Part shown: positions 17,170-25,205 of the stretch, in pieces | How the letters are laid out: each line of letters begins with the position of its first letter | Numbering within the stretch: position 1 is the first letter of the stretch | The notes under the pieces: model-generated | Databases searched by the model: none | Told to the model about the DNA's origin: nothing | Seen by the model: only the letters and a program-made list of their open reading frames with translations | Source of the DNA: Mesorhizobium sp. | GTDB lineage: Bacteria > Pseudomonadota > Alphaproteobacteria > Rhizobiales > Rhizobiaceae | Direction: 5' to 3' | Length of the DNA: 64,000 bases | NCBI RefSeq assembly: GCF_023954305.1 | Contig: NZ_JAMLIG010000001.1 | Location: 3,368,001-3,432,000, forward strand | Translations under genes and position numbers: made by a program

Positions 17170-17217
17170 ATGATCTCGAAGTCGATCAACGCGAACTGGT
17201 GGTGGCCCGCACTCTAG
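17170..17217 (+). CDS. trpL: trp operon leader peptide with three consecutive Trp codons
   Basis: A 15-codon reading frame, MISKSINANWWWPAL, with TGG TGG TGG at 17197-17205. It lies 104 bp upstream of trpE(G) and has no Shine-Dalgarno; the promoter geometry makes it leaderless, as I recall for the rhizobial trpL. Ribosome stalling at the Trp codons when charged tRNA-Trp is low would favour the antiterminator. In Sinorhizobium the attenuated transcript and the peptide also have separate trans roles; whether that holds here is unknown. Confidence 0.85.
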   Translation: MISKSINANWWWPAL

Positions 17218-17279
17218 CGGCCTCTACACGCGTGTACAAATCACAGTGGCCGCAGCGGAATGTCCGGGCGGCCATTTTT
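17217..17279 (+). terminator. trp attenuator: competing antiterminator and Rho-independent terminator
   Basis: GCGGCC at 17217-17222 can pair with GGCCGC at 17248-17253 (antiterminator). The latter can instead join TGGCCGC (17247-17253) with GCGGCCA (17268-17274), followed at once by TTTTT (17275-17279): a textbook terminator. A small dyad TACACGCGTGTA lies between. The first antiterminator base is the last base of the trpL stop codon, as required for coupling. Confidence 0.85.
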
Positions 17280-17321
17280 CATTTTCCGGCCCGGGCACCT
17301 CGAAGGGGAACGGAGAGCAGG

Positions 17322-19511
17322 ATGAGCACGGAACACATGAGCGACGGCGCGGAACGCTTCGTCACCGAAGGCGGCGTCGAGGTGACGCGCAGGCGCAGCC
17401 CGACACCCTACGAGGGCGCGATCGACACCTATATCGACGCCCTGAACGCGCGGCGGGGCGCCGTGTTCTCATCCAACTACGAATATCCGGGCCGCTATAC
17501 GCGCTGGGACACGGCGATCATCGACCCGCCGGTGGCCATCACCGCGATCGGGCGCAAGATGCGCATCGAGGCGCTCAATGCGCGCGGCGAGGCGATGCTG
17601 CCGGCGATCCGCAAGGCGGTGGGCACGCTCGCCGACGTCGCGGTCGAGGAAGCGACCCCGTCGCTCGTGGCGCTGAGAATCGCCGAGCCCGGCAGGGTGT
17701 TCTCCGAAGAGGAGCGAAGCCGCGTGCCGTCGGTCTTCACCGTGCTGCGCGCGATCGTTGCGCTCTACAAGACCAACGAGGACGCCAATCTCGGGCTCTA
17801 CGGCGCGTTTGGCTACGATCTCGCCTTCCAGTTCGATCCGGTGACGCAGACGCTCGACCGGTCGCGCGGCCAGCGCGACCTGGTGCTGTTCCTGCCCGAC
17901 GAGATTCTCGTCGTCGACCACTACACCGCGCAGGCCTGGCACGATCACTACGACTTCGCCGCCGCCGGTCACTCGACCGAGGGCCTCGCGCGAGGCGGAG
18001 AGGAGAAACCGTTCAGGGCGTCGGACCGCATCCCGCCGCGCGGCGACCACGAACCGGGCGAATATGCGAAACTGGTCGAGAAGGCGAAGCTGTCGTTCAA
18101 GCGCGGCGACCTGTTCGAGGTCGTGCCCGGGCAGATGTTCTACGAGCGCTGCGAGACGACGCCGTCGGAAATCTGCCGCAGGCTGAAGACGATCAACCCG
18201 TCGCCCTATTCGTTCTTCATCAATCTGGGCGACAACGAATATCTCATCGGCGCCTCGCCCGAGATGTTCGTGCGCGTCAACGGCCGCCGCGTCGAGACCT
18301 GCCCGATCTCCGGCACGATCCGGCGCGGCGACGATGCAATTTCCGATTCAGAACAGATCCTCAAGCTGTTGAATTCGAAGAAGGACGAGTCCGAGCTGAC
18401 GATGTGCTCGGACGTCGACCGCAACGACAAGAGCCGCGTCTGCGAACCGGGCTCGGTCAAGGTCATCGGCCGGCGCCAGATCGAGATGTATTCGCGACTG
18501 ATCCACACGGTCGACCACATCGAAGGCCGGCTGCGCGAGGGCATGGACGCATTCGACGCGTTCCTCAGCCACGCCTGGGCGGTGACCGTCACCGGCGCGC
18601 CGAAGCTCTGGGCCATGCGCTTCATCGAGCAGAACGAGAAGAGCCAGCGCGCCTGGTATGGCGGCGCCATCGGCATGGTGCACTTCAACGGCGACCTCAA
18701 CACCGGTCTGACGCTGCGCACCATCCGCATCCAGGACGGCATCGCCGAGGTGCGGGCGGGTGCGACGCTTCTCTACGATTCCGATCCGGCGGAGGAAGAG
18801 GCCGAGACCGAGCTCAAGGCGTCGGCCATGCTGGCGGCGATCCGCGAGGCGAAGGCCGGCAATGCGAGTGCGACGCAGCGGCTGCCGGCGCGGGTCGGTG
18901 AGGGAGTGAACATCCTGCTCGTCGACCACGAGGATTCCTTCGTCCACACGCTCGCCAACTACTTCCGCCAGACCGGCGCGACGGTGACCACCGTGCGCAC
19001 GCCGGTTCCCGACGAGGTGTTCGACCGCTTCAACCCCGACCTCGTGGTGCTGTCGCCGGGTCCCGGCACGCCGACCGACTTCGACTGTAAGGCGACGATC
19101 AAGCGCTCGCGGGCGAGGGGCCTGCCGATCTTCGGCGTGTGCCTGGGCCTTCAGGCGCTGGCCGAAAGCTATGGCGGCGAGTTGCGCCAACTGCACGTGC
19201 CGATGCACGGCAAGCCGTCGCGCATCCGCGTCAACAAGCAGGGGATCGTCTTTTCCGGCCTGCCGAAGGAGATCACCGTCGGCCGCTACCATTCGATCTT
19301 CGCCGATCCTGTCAGGCTGCCCGACGAGTTCCTGGTCACGGCGGAGACCGAGGACGGCGTGATCATGGCGTTCGAGCACCGCAACGAACCGATCGCCGCG
19401 GTGCAATTCCATCCGGAATCGATCATGACGCTGGGCCAGAACGCCGGCATGCGGATGATCGAGAACGTGGTGGCGCACCTGCCGCGCCGGGTGAAGGTGA
19501 AAGCGGCGTGA
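17322..19511 (+). CDS. trpE(G): Anthranilate synthase, fused TrpE-TrpG
   Basis: A 729-residue fusion making anthranilate from chorismate and glutamine, the first step of tryptophan synthesis. The component I (chorismate-binding) part spans roughly residues 1-515, with ISGTIRRGDDAISDSEQ and EVRAGATLLYDSDP motifs. The glutamine amidotransferase part begins near 530 (INILLVDHEDSFVHTL-like), with nucleophile C607 in GVCLGLQAL and the catalytic pair in VQFHPESIM. The fused form is characteristic of rhizobia and relatives. Start at 17322 after GGAGAGCAGG; expression is governed by the leader upstream. Confidence 0.96.
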   Translation: MSTEHMSDGAERFVTEGGVEVTRRRSPTPYEGAIDTYIDALNARRGAVFSSNYEYPGRYTRWDTAIIDPPVAITAIGRKMRIEALNARGEAMLPAIRKAVGTLADVAVEEATPSLVALRIAEPGRVFSEEERSRVPSVFTVLRAIVALYKTNEDANLGLYGAFGYDLAFQFDPVTQTLDRSRGQRDLVLFLPDEILVVDHYTAQAWHDHYDFAAAGHSTEGLARGGEEKPFRASDRIPPRGDHEPGEYAKLVEKAKLSFKRGDLFEVVPGQMFYERCETTPSEICRRLKTINPSPYSFFINLGDNEYLIGASPEMFVRVNGRRVETCPISGTIRRGDDAISDSEQILKLLNSKKDESELTMCSDVDRNDKSRVCEPGSVKVIGRRQIEMYSRLIHTVDHIEGRLREGMDAFDAFLSHAWAVTVTGAPKLWAMRFIEQNEKSQRAWYGGAIGMVHFNGDLNTGLTLRTIRIQDGIAEVRAGATLLYDSDPAEEEAETELKASAMLAAIREAKAGNASATQRLPARVGEGVNILLVDHEDSFVHTLANYFRQTGATVTTVRTPVPDEVFDRFNPDLVVLSPGPGTPTDFDCKATIKRSRARGLPIFGVCLGLQALAESYGGELRQLHVPMHGKPSRIRVNKQGIVFSGLPKEITVGRYHSIFADPVRLPDEFLVTAETEDGVIMAFEHRNEPIAAVQFHPESIMTLGQNAGMRMIENVVAHLPRRVKVKAA

Positions 19512-19528
19512 CGACGGCGCGGCGCAGT

Positions 19529-19690
19529 TCCCTCCCCCTTGAGGGGAGGGTGGCCAGCCAAGGGCTGGCCGGGTGGGGTCGTCTCGGAAGTGCGCGACTT
19601 CATTCCGCTTCGCTGCAGATTTGCGCCGCGTTCGTCGCGTGCAACCCCACCCGGCCGCTGCGCGGCCACCCTCCCCTCGAGGGGGAGGGA
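19529..19690. repeat. Palindromic intergenic element, type A (copy 2)
   Basis: A 162-bp element with the same ends as copy 1: 27-base terminal inverted repeats with one mismatch (19529-19555 and 19664-19690). Inner blocks GGCCAGCCAAGGGCTGGCC and CCGGCCGCTGCGCGGCC form side hairpins. The interior differs from copy 1, so the family is defined by its ends. The right end is the purine-rich GGGGGAGGGA directly before the start of the next gene. Confidence 0.9.
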
Positions 19691-19695
19691 TCACC

Positions 19696-20604
19696 GTGAG
19701 CTCCAAGCAGCGCGTCGCCCGGCTCGCCTTCTGGTCGATCATCATCGCCTTCGCGGTGATGGGGCTGAAGTTCGCCGCCTGGTGGCTCACCGGCTCGGTG
19801 GCGCTCTATTCGGACGCGCTGGAATCGATCGTCAACGTGATCGCGGCGGGGGCGGCGTTCTGGGCGATCACGGTCAGCCACAAGCCGGCCGACCAGGACC
19901 ACCAGTTCGGCCATCACAAGGCGGAGTATTTTTCCGCCGTGCTGGAAGGGGTGCTGATCGTCGTCGCCGCCTTGCTGATCTTCGCCGAGGTGGTTCGCGC
20001 CTGGCAGGCGCCGGCTCACCTGGAGGAGCCAGGCCTTGGTCTTGGCATCAACGCGGCGGGTGCTGTGATCAACGCCGTCTGGGCCTGGCTGCTGATCCGC
20101 ATCGGCAGCGCGGAACGGTCGCCTGCGCTGGTCGCCGACGGGCGTCACATCCTGACCGACGTCGTCACCTCGGCCGGGGTGCTCGCCGGCCTGCTCGGAG
20201 CCCTCGCCACGGGCTGGCTCTTCCTCGACCCGCTGCTCGCGCTCGTCGTGGCGCTCAACATCCTGTTCCAGGGCTGGAAGGTCATCACCTCCTCGCTCAG
20301 CGGGCTGATGGACGAAGCCGTTCCGCTCGAGCAGAACATCCGCATCCGCGAAATTATCTCGGCCAATTCCAAGGGCGCGCTCGAGGTGCACGACCTGAAG
20401 ACGCGCATCGCCGGGCGGGCGACCTTCATCGAGTTCCACCTGATCGTCGATTCGGACATGAAAGTCGGCGATTCGCATGCGATCTGCGACCGCATCGAGG
20501 ACGCGCTCAGACAGGAGATCCCGAGCGTGCGGGTGACGATCCATGTCGAGCCGGACGACGAGGCGAAGCTGCCGATCGGGACGGCGGCGGTGCCTTTCGC
20601 GTAA
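19696..20604 (+). CDS. Cation diffusion facilitator family transporter
   Basis: A 302-residue metal/proton antiporter exporting divalent cations such as Zn, Fe or Mn. It has six hydrophobic helices, the CDF motifs YSDALESIVNVIAAG (helix 2) and ADGRHILTDVVTS (helix 5), and the loop FGHHKAEYFSAVLEG. A cytoplasmic alpha/beta domain follows (residues 210-302). The start is GTG at 19696, six bases after the repeat; the repeat end supplies the only Shine-Dalgarno-like sequence. Upstream in-frame ATGs would lie inside the repeat. Metal specificity unknown. Confidence 0.88.
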   Translation: MSSKQRVARLAFWSIIIAFAVMGLKFAAWWLTGSVALYSDALESIVNVIAAGAAFWAITVSHKPADQDHQFGHHKAEYFSAVLEGVLIVVAALLIFAEVVRAWQAPAHLEEPGLGLGINAAGAVINAVWAWLLIRIGSAERSPALVADGRHILTDVVTSAGVLAGLLGALATGWLFLDPLLALVVALNILFQGWKVITSSLSGLMDEAVPLEQNIRIREIISANSKGALEVHDLKTRIAGRATFIEFHLIVDSDMKVGDSHAICDRIEDALRQEIPSVRVTIHVEPDDEAKLPIGTAAVPFA

Positions 20605-20671
20605 GCTGGCGCGTGGGTGCCGTGCGCTGATTTCGGTTCGCATTCGCCAGCGCTGACCTTAGAAAAGGCGC

Positions 20672-21754
20672 ATGCGACCAGAGCAGGCCGATCCGACATC
20701 TCCTCTTCCGAAGCCGGGCTGGTGGGCCTTGCTGGCGGGGCTTTCCATCATCCTTTCGGTGCTGTTCGAATGGGTGGACCTGCCGGCGGGACTGTTGATC
20801 GGCCCCATGATCGCAGGCATCGTCGTCGGCGTCCTTGGCGCCAGGCTCAGCCTGCCGCCGCTCGTGTCGCGCGCGGCCCTGGCGATCATCGGTTGCCTGA
20901 TCGCGGCATCGCTCGAGCCGGCCCTGTTCGCGGCGCTGGCCGGCGACTGGCCGATCCTGCTTGGTGCGACCCTTGCCACTCTGGTCGCGAGCGGCGCGCT
21001 GGGCGGGCTCATCGCCCGTTTCGGCATCCTTCCCGGCACGACCGCGATCTGGGGCTCGGCGCCGGGTGCGGCGTCCGCGATGGTGCTGATGGCCGATGCC
21101 TTCGGCGCGGATGCGCGTCTCGTCGCCTTCATGCAATATGTCCGCGTCATCATGGTGTCGGTCGCCGCCGCGCTGATCGCGCGCCTTTTCGTCGACACGT
21201 CGGGGATCGAGGCGCCTGACGTCGTCTGGTTTCCGGCACTCGAATGGAGCGCGTTCTCCACGACCCTTCTCGTCGCGGCCGTCGGCTTGGGCGGAGCGTG
21301 GCTGGCGCGGTTGCCGGCCATGATGTTTCTCGGCCCGCTTGTGGTGGGCATCGTCGCGCATGCTGGCTTCGGCCTGCCGCTGCAACTGCCGCACTGGCTG
21401 CTCGCCGTGAGCTATGTGCTCGTGGGCTGGTCGATCGGCCTGCGCTTCGACCGCAAGGTGCTCGCGCATGCTGGCCGCTCGCTGCCGCAGGTGATGCTCG
21501 CCGTCCTGGTGCTCATCGGCTTCTGCGGCGGCGTCGCCTGGGTGCTGACGAAACTGCTCGGCATCGACCCGCTGACGGCCTATCTCGCGACCAGTCCCGG
21601 CGGCATGGATTCGGTCGCGGTCATCGCGGCGGCCTCTGGGAGCGTCGACATGGCCTTCGTGATGTCGATGCAGATGATGCGCTTCCTGATCGTCCTGCTG
21701 ATCGGCCCGCCCGTGGCGCGGTGGTTCGCCGAGCGGATCCGCGTTCCCGATTGA
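20672..21754 (+). CDS. AbrB family membrane protein
   Basis: A 360-residue inner-membrane protein with ten or more hydrophobic segments in two similar halves. Each half carries the family signature (AIWGSAPGAASAMVLMADAFG and YLATSPGGMDSVAVIAAASG, residues about 127-147 and 302-322; key parts APGAAS and SPGGMDS). These proteins are labelled AbrB duplication or ammonia-monooxygenase regulators but are not DNA-binding; transport is likelier. Weak AAAAGG before the ATG. Confidence 0.8.
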   Translation: MRPEQADPTSPLPKPGWWALLAGLSIILSVLFEWVDLPAGLLIGPMIAGIVVGVLGARLSLPPLVSRAALAIIGCLIAASLEPALFAALAGDWPILLGATLATLVASGALGGLIARFGILPGTTAIWGSAPGAASAMVLMADAFGADARLVAFMQYVRVIMVSVAAALIARLFVDTSGIEAPDVVWFPALEWSAFSTTLLVAAVGLGGAWLARLPAMMFLGPLVVGIVAHAGFGLPLQLPHWLLAVSYVLVGWSIGLRFDRKVLAHAGRSLPQVMLAVLVLIGFCGGVAWVLTKLLGIDPLTAYLATSPGGMDSVAVIAAASGSVDMAFVMSMQMMRFLIVLLIGPPVARWFAERIRVPD

Positions 21755-21775
21755 GTAGGTCGGCGGGGGGACGGC

Positions 21776-21802
21776 TTGCGCTGGCGTGTTCGTTGGGATA
21801 TT
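21776..21802 (+). promoter_or_regulatory. Candidate promoter of the leuA leader
   Basis: TTGCGC at 21776-21781 and GATATT at 21797-21802, spacer 15 bp. The leader ATG at 21811 falls eight bases after the -10 element, the same leaderless geometry as at trpL. The -10 match is weak. Confidence 0.35.
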
Positions 21803-21810
21803 GAGCGCCC

Positions 21811-21930
21811 ATGTCGTCGCGCCAGCCCATCGCTGTTTCCCGTTTCGCCGCTTTTGCGGGCGAGACCGCGCGCGCCTTCTCCTCGACGCTGCTTCTTCTC
21901 GGCCTTATCGGCGATCGCCGGGCTCGCTGA
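21811..21930 (+). CDS. Putative leucine-rich leader peptide of leuA
   Basis: A 39-codon frame that ends 126 bp before leuA and contains four consecutive Leu codons and a fifth after Gly (TLLLLGLIGD): CTG CTT CTT CTC GGC CTT. CTT is uncommon in this GC-rich genome, which would make stalling sensitive to charged tRNA-Leu. No Shine-Dalgarno precedes the ATG. A leucine-starvation leader controlling 2-isopropylmalate synthase is the natural reading, but no T-run terminator is visible. Confidence 0.6.
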   Translation: MSSRQPIAVSRFAAFAGETARAFSSTLLLLGLIGDRRAR

Positions 21931-21976
21931 AGAGGAGCACCCGGCGGTCGATAGCCGCCCAGGTGTGCGCTCCTCG
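21931..21976 (+). promoter_or_regulatory. Stem-loop region between leu leader and leuA
   Basis: GAGGAGC and GCTCCTC flank a nested stem CACC-GGCGG-(7)-CCGCC-GGTG just after the leader stop codon. The strong nested hairpin is in the right place for a terminator or pause structure, although no uridine tract follows. Alternative pairing with the leader region was not modelled. Confidence 0.45.
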
Positions 21977-22056
21977 CCAGTCCCAATCTCGATCAATGCA
22001 TGCTAGGACGCCGTCCGTACACGCCTCAGCGCGCCGGCGGCTCCGGAGAACGACAG

Positions 22057-23775
22057 ATGAACAAGCACAGCCAGATTTCCCAAAAGCGCGGCATGCCGGA
22101 TGCCTCGCGCAAATATCAGCCCTATCCCGTCATCGACATTCCCGACCGCACCTGGCCGTCGAAGCGCATCGAGAAGGCGCCGATCTGGTGCTCGGTCGAT
22201 CTGCGCGACGGCAACCAGGCTCTGATCGACCCGATGGGCCACGACCGCAAGGCGCGGATGTTCCGCCTGTTGCTCGACATGGGCTTCAAGGAGATCGAGA
22301 TCGGCTTTCCGTCGGCCTCGCAGACCGATTTCGACTTCGCCCGCTGGGCGATCGAGGAAGGCGGCGTGCCGCGGGACGTCTCGCTGCAGGTCCTGGTGCA
22401 ATGCCGGCCTGAGCTGATTGCCCGCACCTTCGAGGCGCTCAAGGGCGCACACCGCCCGATCGTCCATTTCTACAACTCGACCAGCGAGTTGCAGCGCCGC
22501 GTCGTGTTCGAGAAGGACGTGAAGGGCATCAAGCAGATCGCCACCGATGCGGCGAAGATGATCACCGACATGGCTGCCAAGGCCGGCGGCGGCTTCCGTT
22601 TCGAATATTCGCCGGAAAGCTTCACCGGCACGGAACTCGACGTGGCGTTGGAGATCTGCAACGCGGTGACCGAGATCGTCGATCCGACGCCGGACAACAA
22701 GCTGATCCTGAACCTGCCGGCGACCGTCGAGATGTCGACGCCCAACATCTATGCCGACATGATCGAATGGATGAGCCGCAAACTCGACAGGCGCGACTCG
22801 ATCATCCTGTCGCTGCATCCGCACAACGACCGCGGCACGGGCATCGCGGCAACCGAATTGGGGCTGATGGCGGGCGCGGACCGCGTCGAGGGCACGCTGT
22901 TCGGCAATGGCGAGCGCACCGGCAATGTGGACATCGTGACGCTGGCACTGAACATGTACACGCAGGGCCTCGACCCCGAACTGGACTGCACCGACATCAC
23001 CCGGATGAAGGACGTGTTCGAGTATTCGAACCAGATGAAGATCCCGGAGCGCCATCCTTACGTCGGCGAACTGGTCTACACGGCTTTCTCCGGCTCGCAC
23101 CAGGACGCCATCAACAAGGGCATGAAGGCGCTCAAGAAGGCGAACAAGGAGCTGTGGGAAGTTCCCTACCTGCCGATCGACCCAAAGGATGTCGGCCGCA
23201 CCTACGAGGCGATCATCCGCATCAACTCGCAGTCCGGCAAGGGCGGCATCGCCTATGTGTTGCAGGCCGACTACGGGCTGAACCTGCCGCGCAATCTGCA
23301 GGTCGAGTTCTCGCAGCACATCCAGTCGATCACCGACGCCGAGGGCAAGGAAGTTCCGGCCAAGCGCATCTACGACAGCTTCATCGAACGCTATGTCGAC
23401 CAGCCCAGGGGCCGTCTCAAGTTCGTCGACCACCAGACCTTCTCGGATCCGGACAACCGCCAGCGCCGCAGGATCGAGGCGACCATCCTCGACCGGGGCA
23501 GGGAAGTGACGATCACCGGCTCCGGCACCGGGCCGATCGACGCCTTCGTCGACGCGCTGTCGCGCCATATCGGCATCGACATGTCGGTGCTCGACTATTC
23601 GGAACACTCGATGCAGCGCGGCTCCAACGCGGCCGCGATCTCCTATGTCGAGATGGAGCACCCGGGCGGCCGGCTGTTCGGCGCCGGCATCAACACCAAC
23701 ATCGTCGCCGCCTCGCTCGAGGCGGTCGTGTCGGCGGCGAACCGCATCCTCGACGGGCAGGGCGGCAAGGCGTGA
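22057..23775 (+). CDS. leuA: 2-isopropylmalate synthase, type 2
   Basis: A 572-residue enzyme catalysing the acetyl-CoA plus 2-oxoisovalerate condensation, the committed step of leucine synthesis. The DRE-TIM barrel shows WCSVDLRDGNQAL near residue 48 and SLHPHNDRGTG, the metal-binding HxH. A C-terminal LeuA allosteric domain (from about 440, RRIEATILDRGREVTITGSG, key part ATILDRG) gives leucine feedback inhibition. The ATG at 22057 is preferred over 22000. It overlaps the following hydrolase gene by 4 bp and is preceded by a Leu-codon leader. Confidence 0.95.
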   Translation: MNKHSQISQKRGMPDASRKYQPYPVIDIPDRTWPSKRIEKAPIWCSVDLRDGNQALIDPMGHDRKARMFRLLLDMGFKEIEIGFPSASQTDFDFARWAIEEGGVPRDVSLQVLVQCRPELIARTFEALKGAHRPIVHFYNSTSELQRRVVFEKDVKGIKQIATDAAKMITDMAAKAGGGFRFEYSPESFTGTELDVALEICNAVTEIVDPTPDNKLILNLPATVEMSTPNIYADMIEWMSRKLDRRDSIILSLHPHNDRGTGIAATELGLMAGADRVEGTLFGNGERTGNVDIVTLALNMYTQGLDPELDCTDITRMKDVFEYSNQMKIPERHPYVGELVYTAFSGSHQDAINKGMKALKKANKELWEVPYLPIDPKDVGRTYEAIIRINSQSGKGGIAYVLQADYGLNLPRNLQVEFSQHIQSITDAEGKEVPAKRIYDSFIERYVDQPRGRLKFVDHQTFSDPDNRQRRRIEATILDRGREVTITGSGTGPIDAFVDALSRHIGIDMSVLDYSEHSMQRGSNAAAISYVEMEHPGGRLFGAGINTNIVAASLEAVVSAANRILDGQGGKA

Positions 23776-24539
23776 GCGAGACGCTCTACGCCCGCGAGAA
23801 AGGAGGCGGGCGCGAGACGCTCGTTCTCCTGCACGGTTTCGGCGGCCATTCGATGGACTGGTACGACATCCAGCCGGACCTGGCGCGCGATGCGAAAGTG
23901 CTGGCCTACGACCTGCCGGGCCACGCCCGCTCGCTCGACCATCCGGCGGGGGGCTCGGCCTCCGGCATGGCAAAGGCGATCCTGGCCGACCTCGAGGCGC
24001 GCGGCATCGCGCGCGCCCACGTCGCCGGCTTCTCGATGGGCGGCGCGGTCGCCACGCTGATGGCGCTGCGCGCGCCGGACCGCGTTGCCTCGCTGACGCT
24101 GCTCGCTCCCGGCGGCTTCGGGCCGGACATCAGCGAGGCGCGCTTGAAGAACCTCGCATCGCCCAACGGCACGGACGGTTTGCGCGATGCGATGAACGCG
24201 ATGGGCGCGCCCGGCTTCGAGATGCCGACGAAGAACGTCGCCGTCTACGCCGCCATGCAATCCGTGGCCGGCCAGCGCGGGAAGCTCGCCGAGATCGCCG
24301 GCAAGATCGCCAAGGACGGCAGGCAGGGCGAGATCCCGCGCGACAGCCTCGCCACGCTCGCCATGCCTGTCACGGTGGTGTGGGGCACGGAGGACCCGGT
24401 GCTGCCGTTCTCTCAATCCCAAAATCTGCCGGATGGCTTCCAGCTCGTCGTCCTGCCCGGCGTCGGCCACATGCTGCCCGAGGAAGCGCGCAAGTCGGTC
24501 ATCCAGGCCATTCGGACGACCATGCGGCGGGCAAAGTAG
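23772..24539 (+). CDS. Alpha/beta-fold hydrolase
   Basis: A 255-residue hydrolase with oxyanion motif LLHGFGGHSMDW, nucleophile elbow GFSMGG (Ser about 93), acid in WGTEDPVLP and histidine in GVGHMLPEE. It begins with GTG in a GTGA overlap with the leuA stop, so it is translated from the same message, but no leucine-pathway role is known for such enzymes. It resembles the acetoin-dehydrogenase E2-like or esterase branches. Substrate unknown. Confidence 0.82.
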   Translation: MSETLYAREKGGGRETLVLLHGFGGHSMDWYDIQPDLARDAKVLAYDLPGHARSLDHPAGGSASGMAKAILADLEARGIARAHVAGFSMGGAVATLMALRAPDRVASLTLLAPGGFGPDISEARLKNLASPNGTDGLRDAMNAMGAPGFEMPTKNVAVYAAMQSVAGQRGKLAEIAGKIAKDGRQGEIPRDSLATLAMPVTVVWGTEDPVLPFSQSQNLPDGFQLVVLPGVGHMLPEEARKSVIQAIRTTMRRAK

Positions 24540-24617
24540 CGTCTGCCGACATCCGTGGCGTTCGCACAGCGTTCTATGTTAATGAACGGTTAACGCGTAT
24601 GTGTGGAGCGTTCGCCG

Positions 24618-25205
24618 ATGAATGAGTCCGGCTCGACCCCGAAGCATCCCGAGTCGCTTGGCCGGCTGGCCGAGCAGGTCCGCGAGATGAAGACCGCCCT
24701 GGCCGACCGCGACGACGTCGTGGTCGAGCTGCGCGAAGCAAGCAAGATGCGGCTCGAGCTGCTGGCGCAGGAACTCGCGCCGGTGTTCGAGGAGGTGCCC
24801 AAGGACAGCGAGCAGTTCGACTTCACCATTTCTTCCGGCCTGCAGCCGCGGCTGTGGATCGACGCGACGGCGCATGTCGCCATGGGCCGCGACCGAAGGG
24901 TCTACCGCTTCGTGCGCGACACGCGCCTCGGCCGGGTCGTGCTGGCCGAGACGGCGGAGATGAAGGCGGTCACCGAGCAGGTGACGCGCTACATCGCCGA
25001 GCGGATCATCGAGCGCGAGAGGGCGATCGAGGGCGAATTCCACCCCGCCGCGCTGCCGATCTCGGCGGGCACGTCGGCGCCGCCGACGGGCGAGAAATGG
25101 GCCGCTTTCCTGTGGGCGCTCACCTTCCTGATCATCGGCGCGGCGGCCGGGGTGACGGCAGTGCTCGCCTGGCTGTGGGACAAGCTGCCGCCAGTCACCC
25201 TGTAG
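24618..25205 (+). CDS. Hypothetical protein with C-terminal membrane anchor
   Basis: A 195-residue protein of unrecognised family. Residues 10-55 look coiled-coil forming (LAEQVREMKTALADRDDVV), the middle is alpha/beta-like, and a single hydrophobic helix near residues 162-188 (AAFLWALTFLIIGAAAGVTA) anchors it with a short tail. A possible alternative start is GTG at 24603. Its last 11 bases overlap the 3' end of the convergent phosphoesterase gene. Confidence 0.65.
   Translation: MNESGSTPKHPESLGRLAEQVREMKTALADRDDVVVELREASKMRLELLAQELAPVFEEVPKDSEQFDFTISSGLQPRLWIDATAHVAMGRDRRVYRFVRDTRLGRVVLAETAEMKAVTEQVTRYIAERIIERERAIEGEFHPAALPISAGTSAPPTGEKWAAFLWALTFLIIGAAAGVTAVLAWLWDKLPPVTL

Noticed and set aside
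22003..23973. Minus-strand 656-codon frame opposite leuA
   Set aside because: Antisense shadow with no recognisable domain; leuA is unambiguous.
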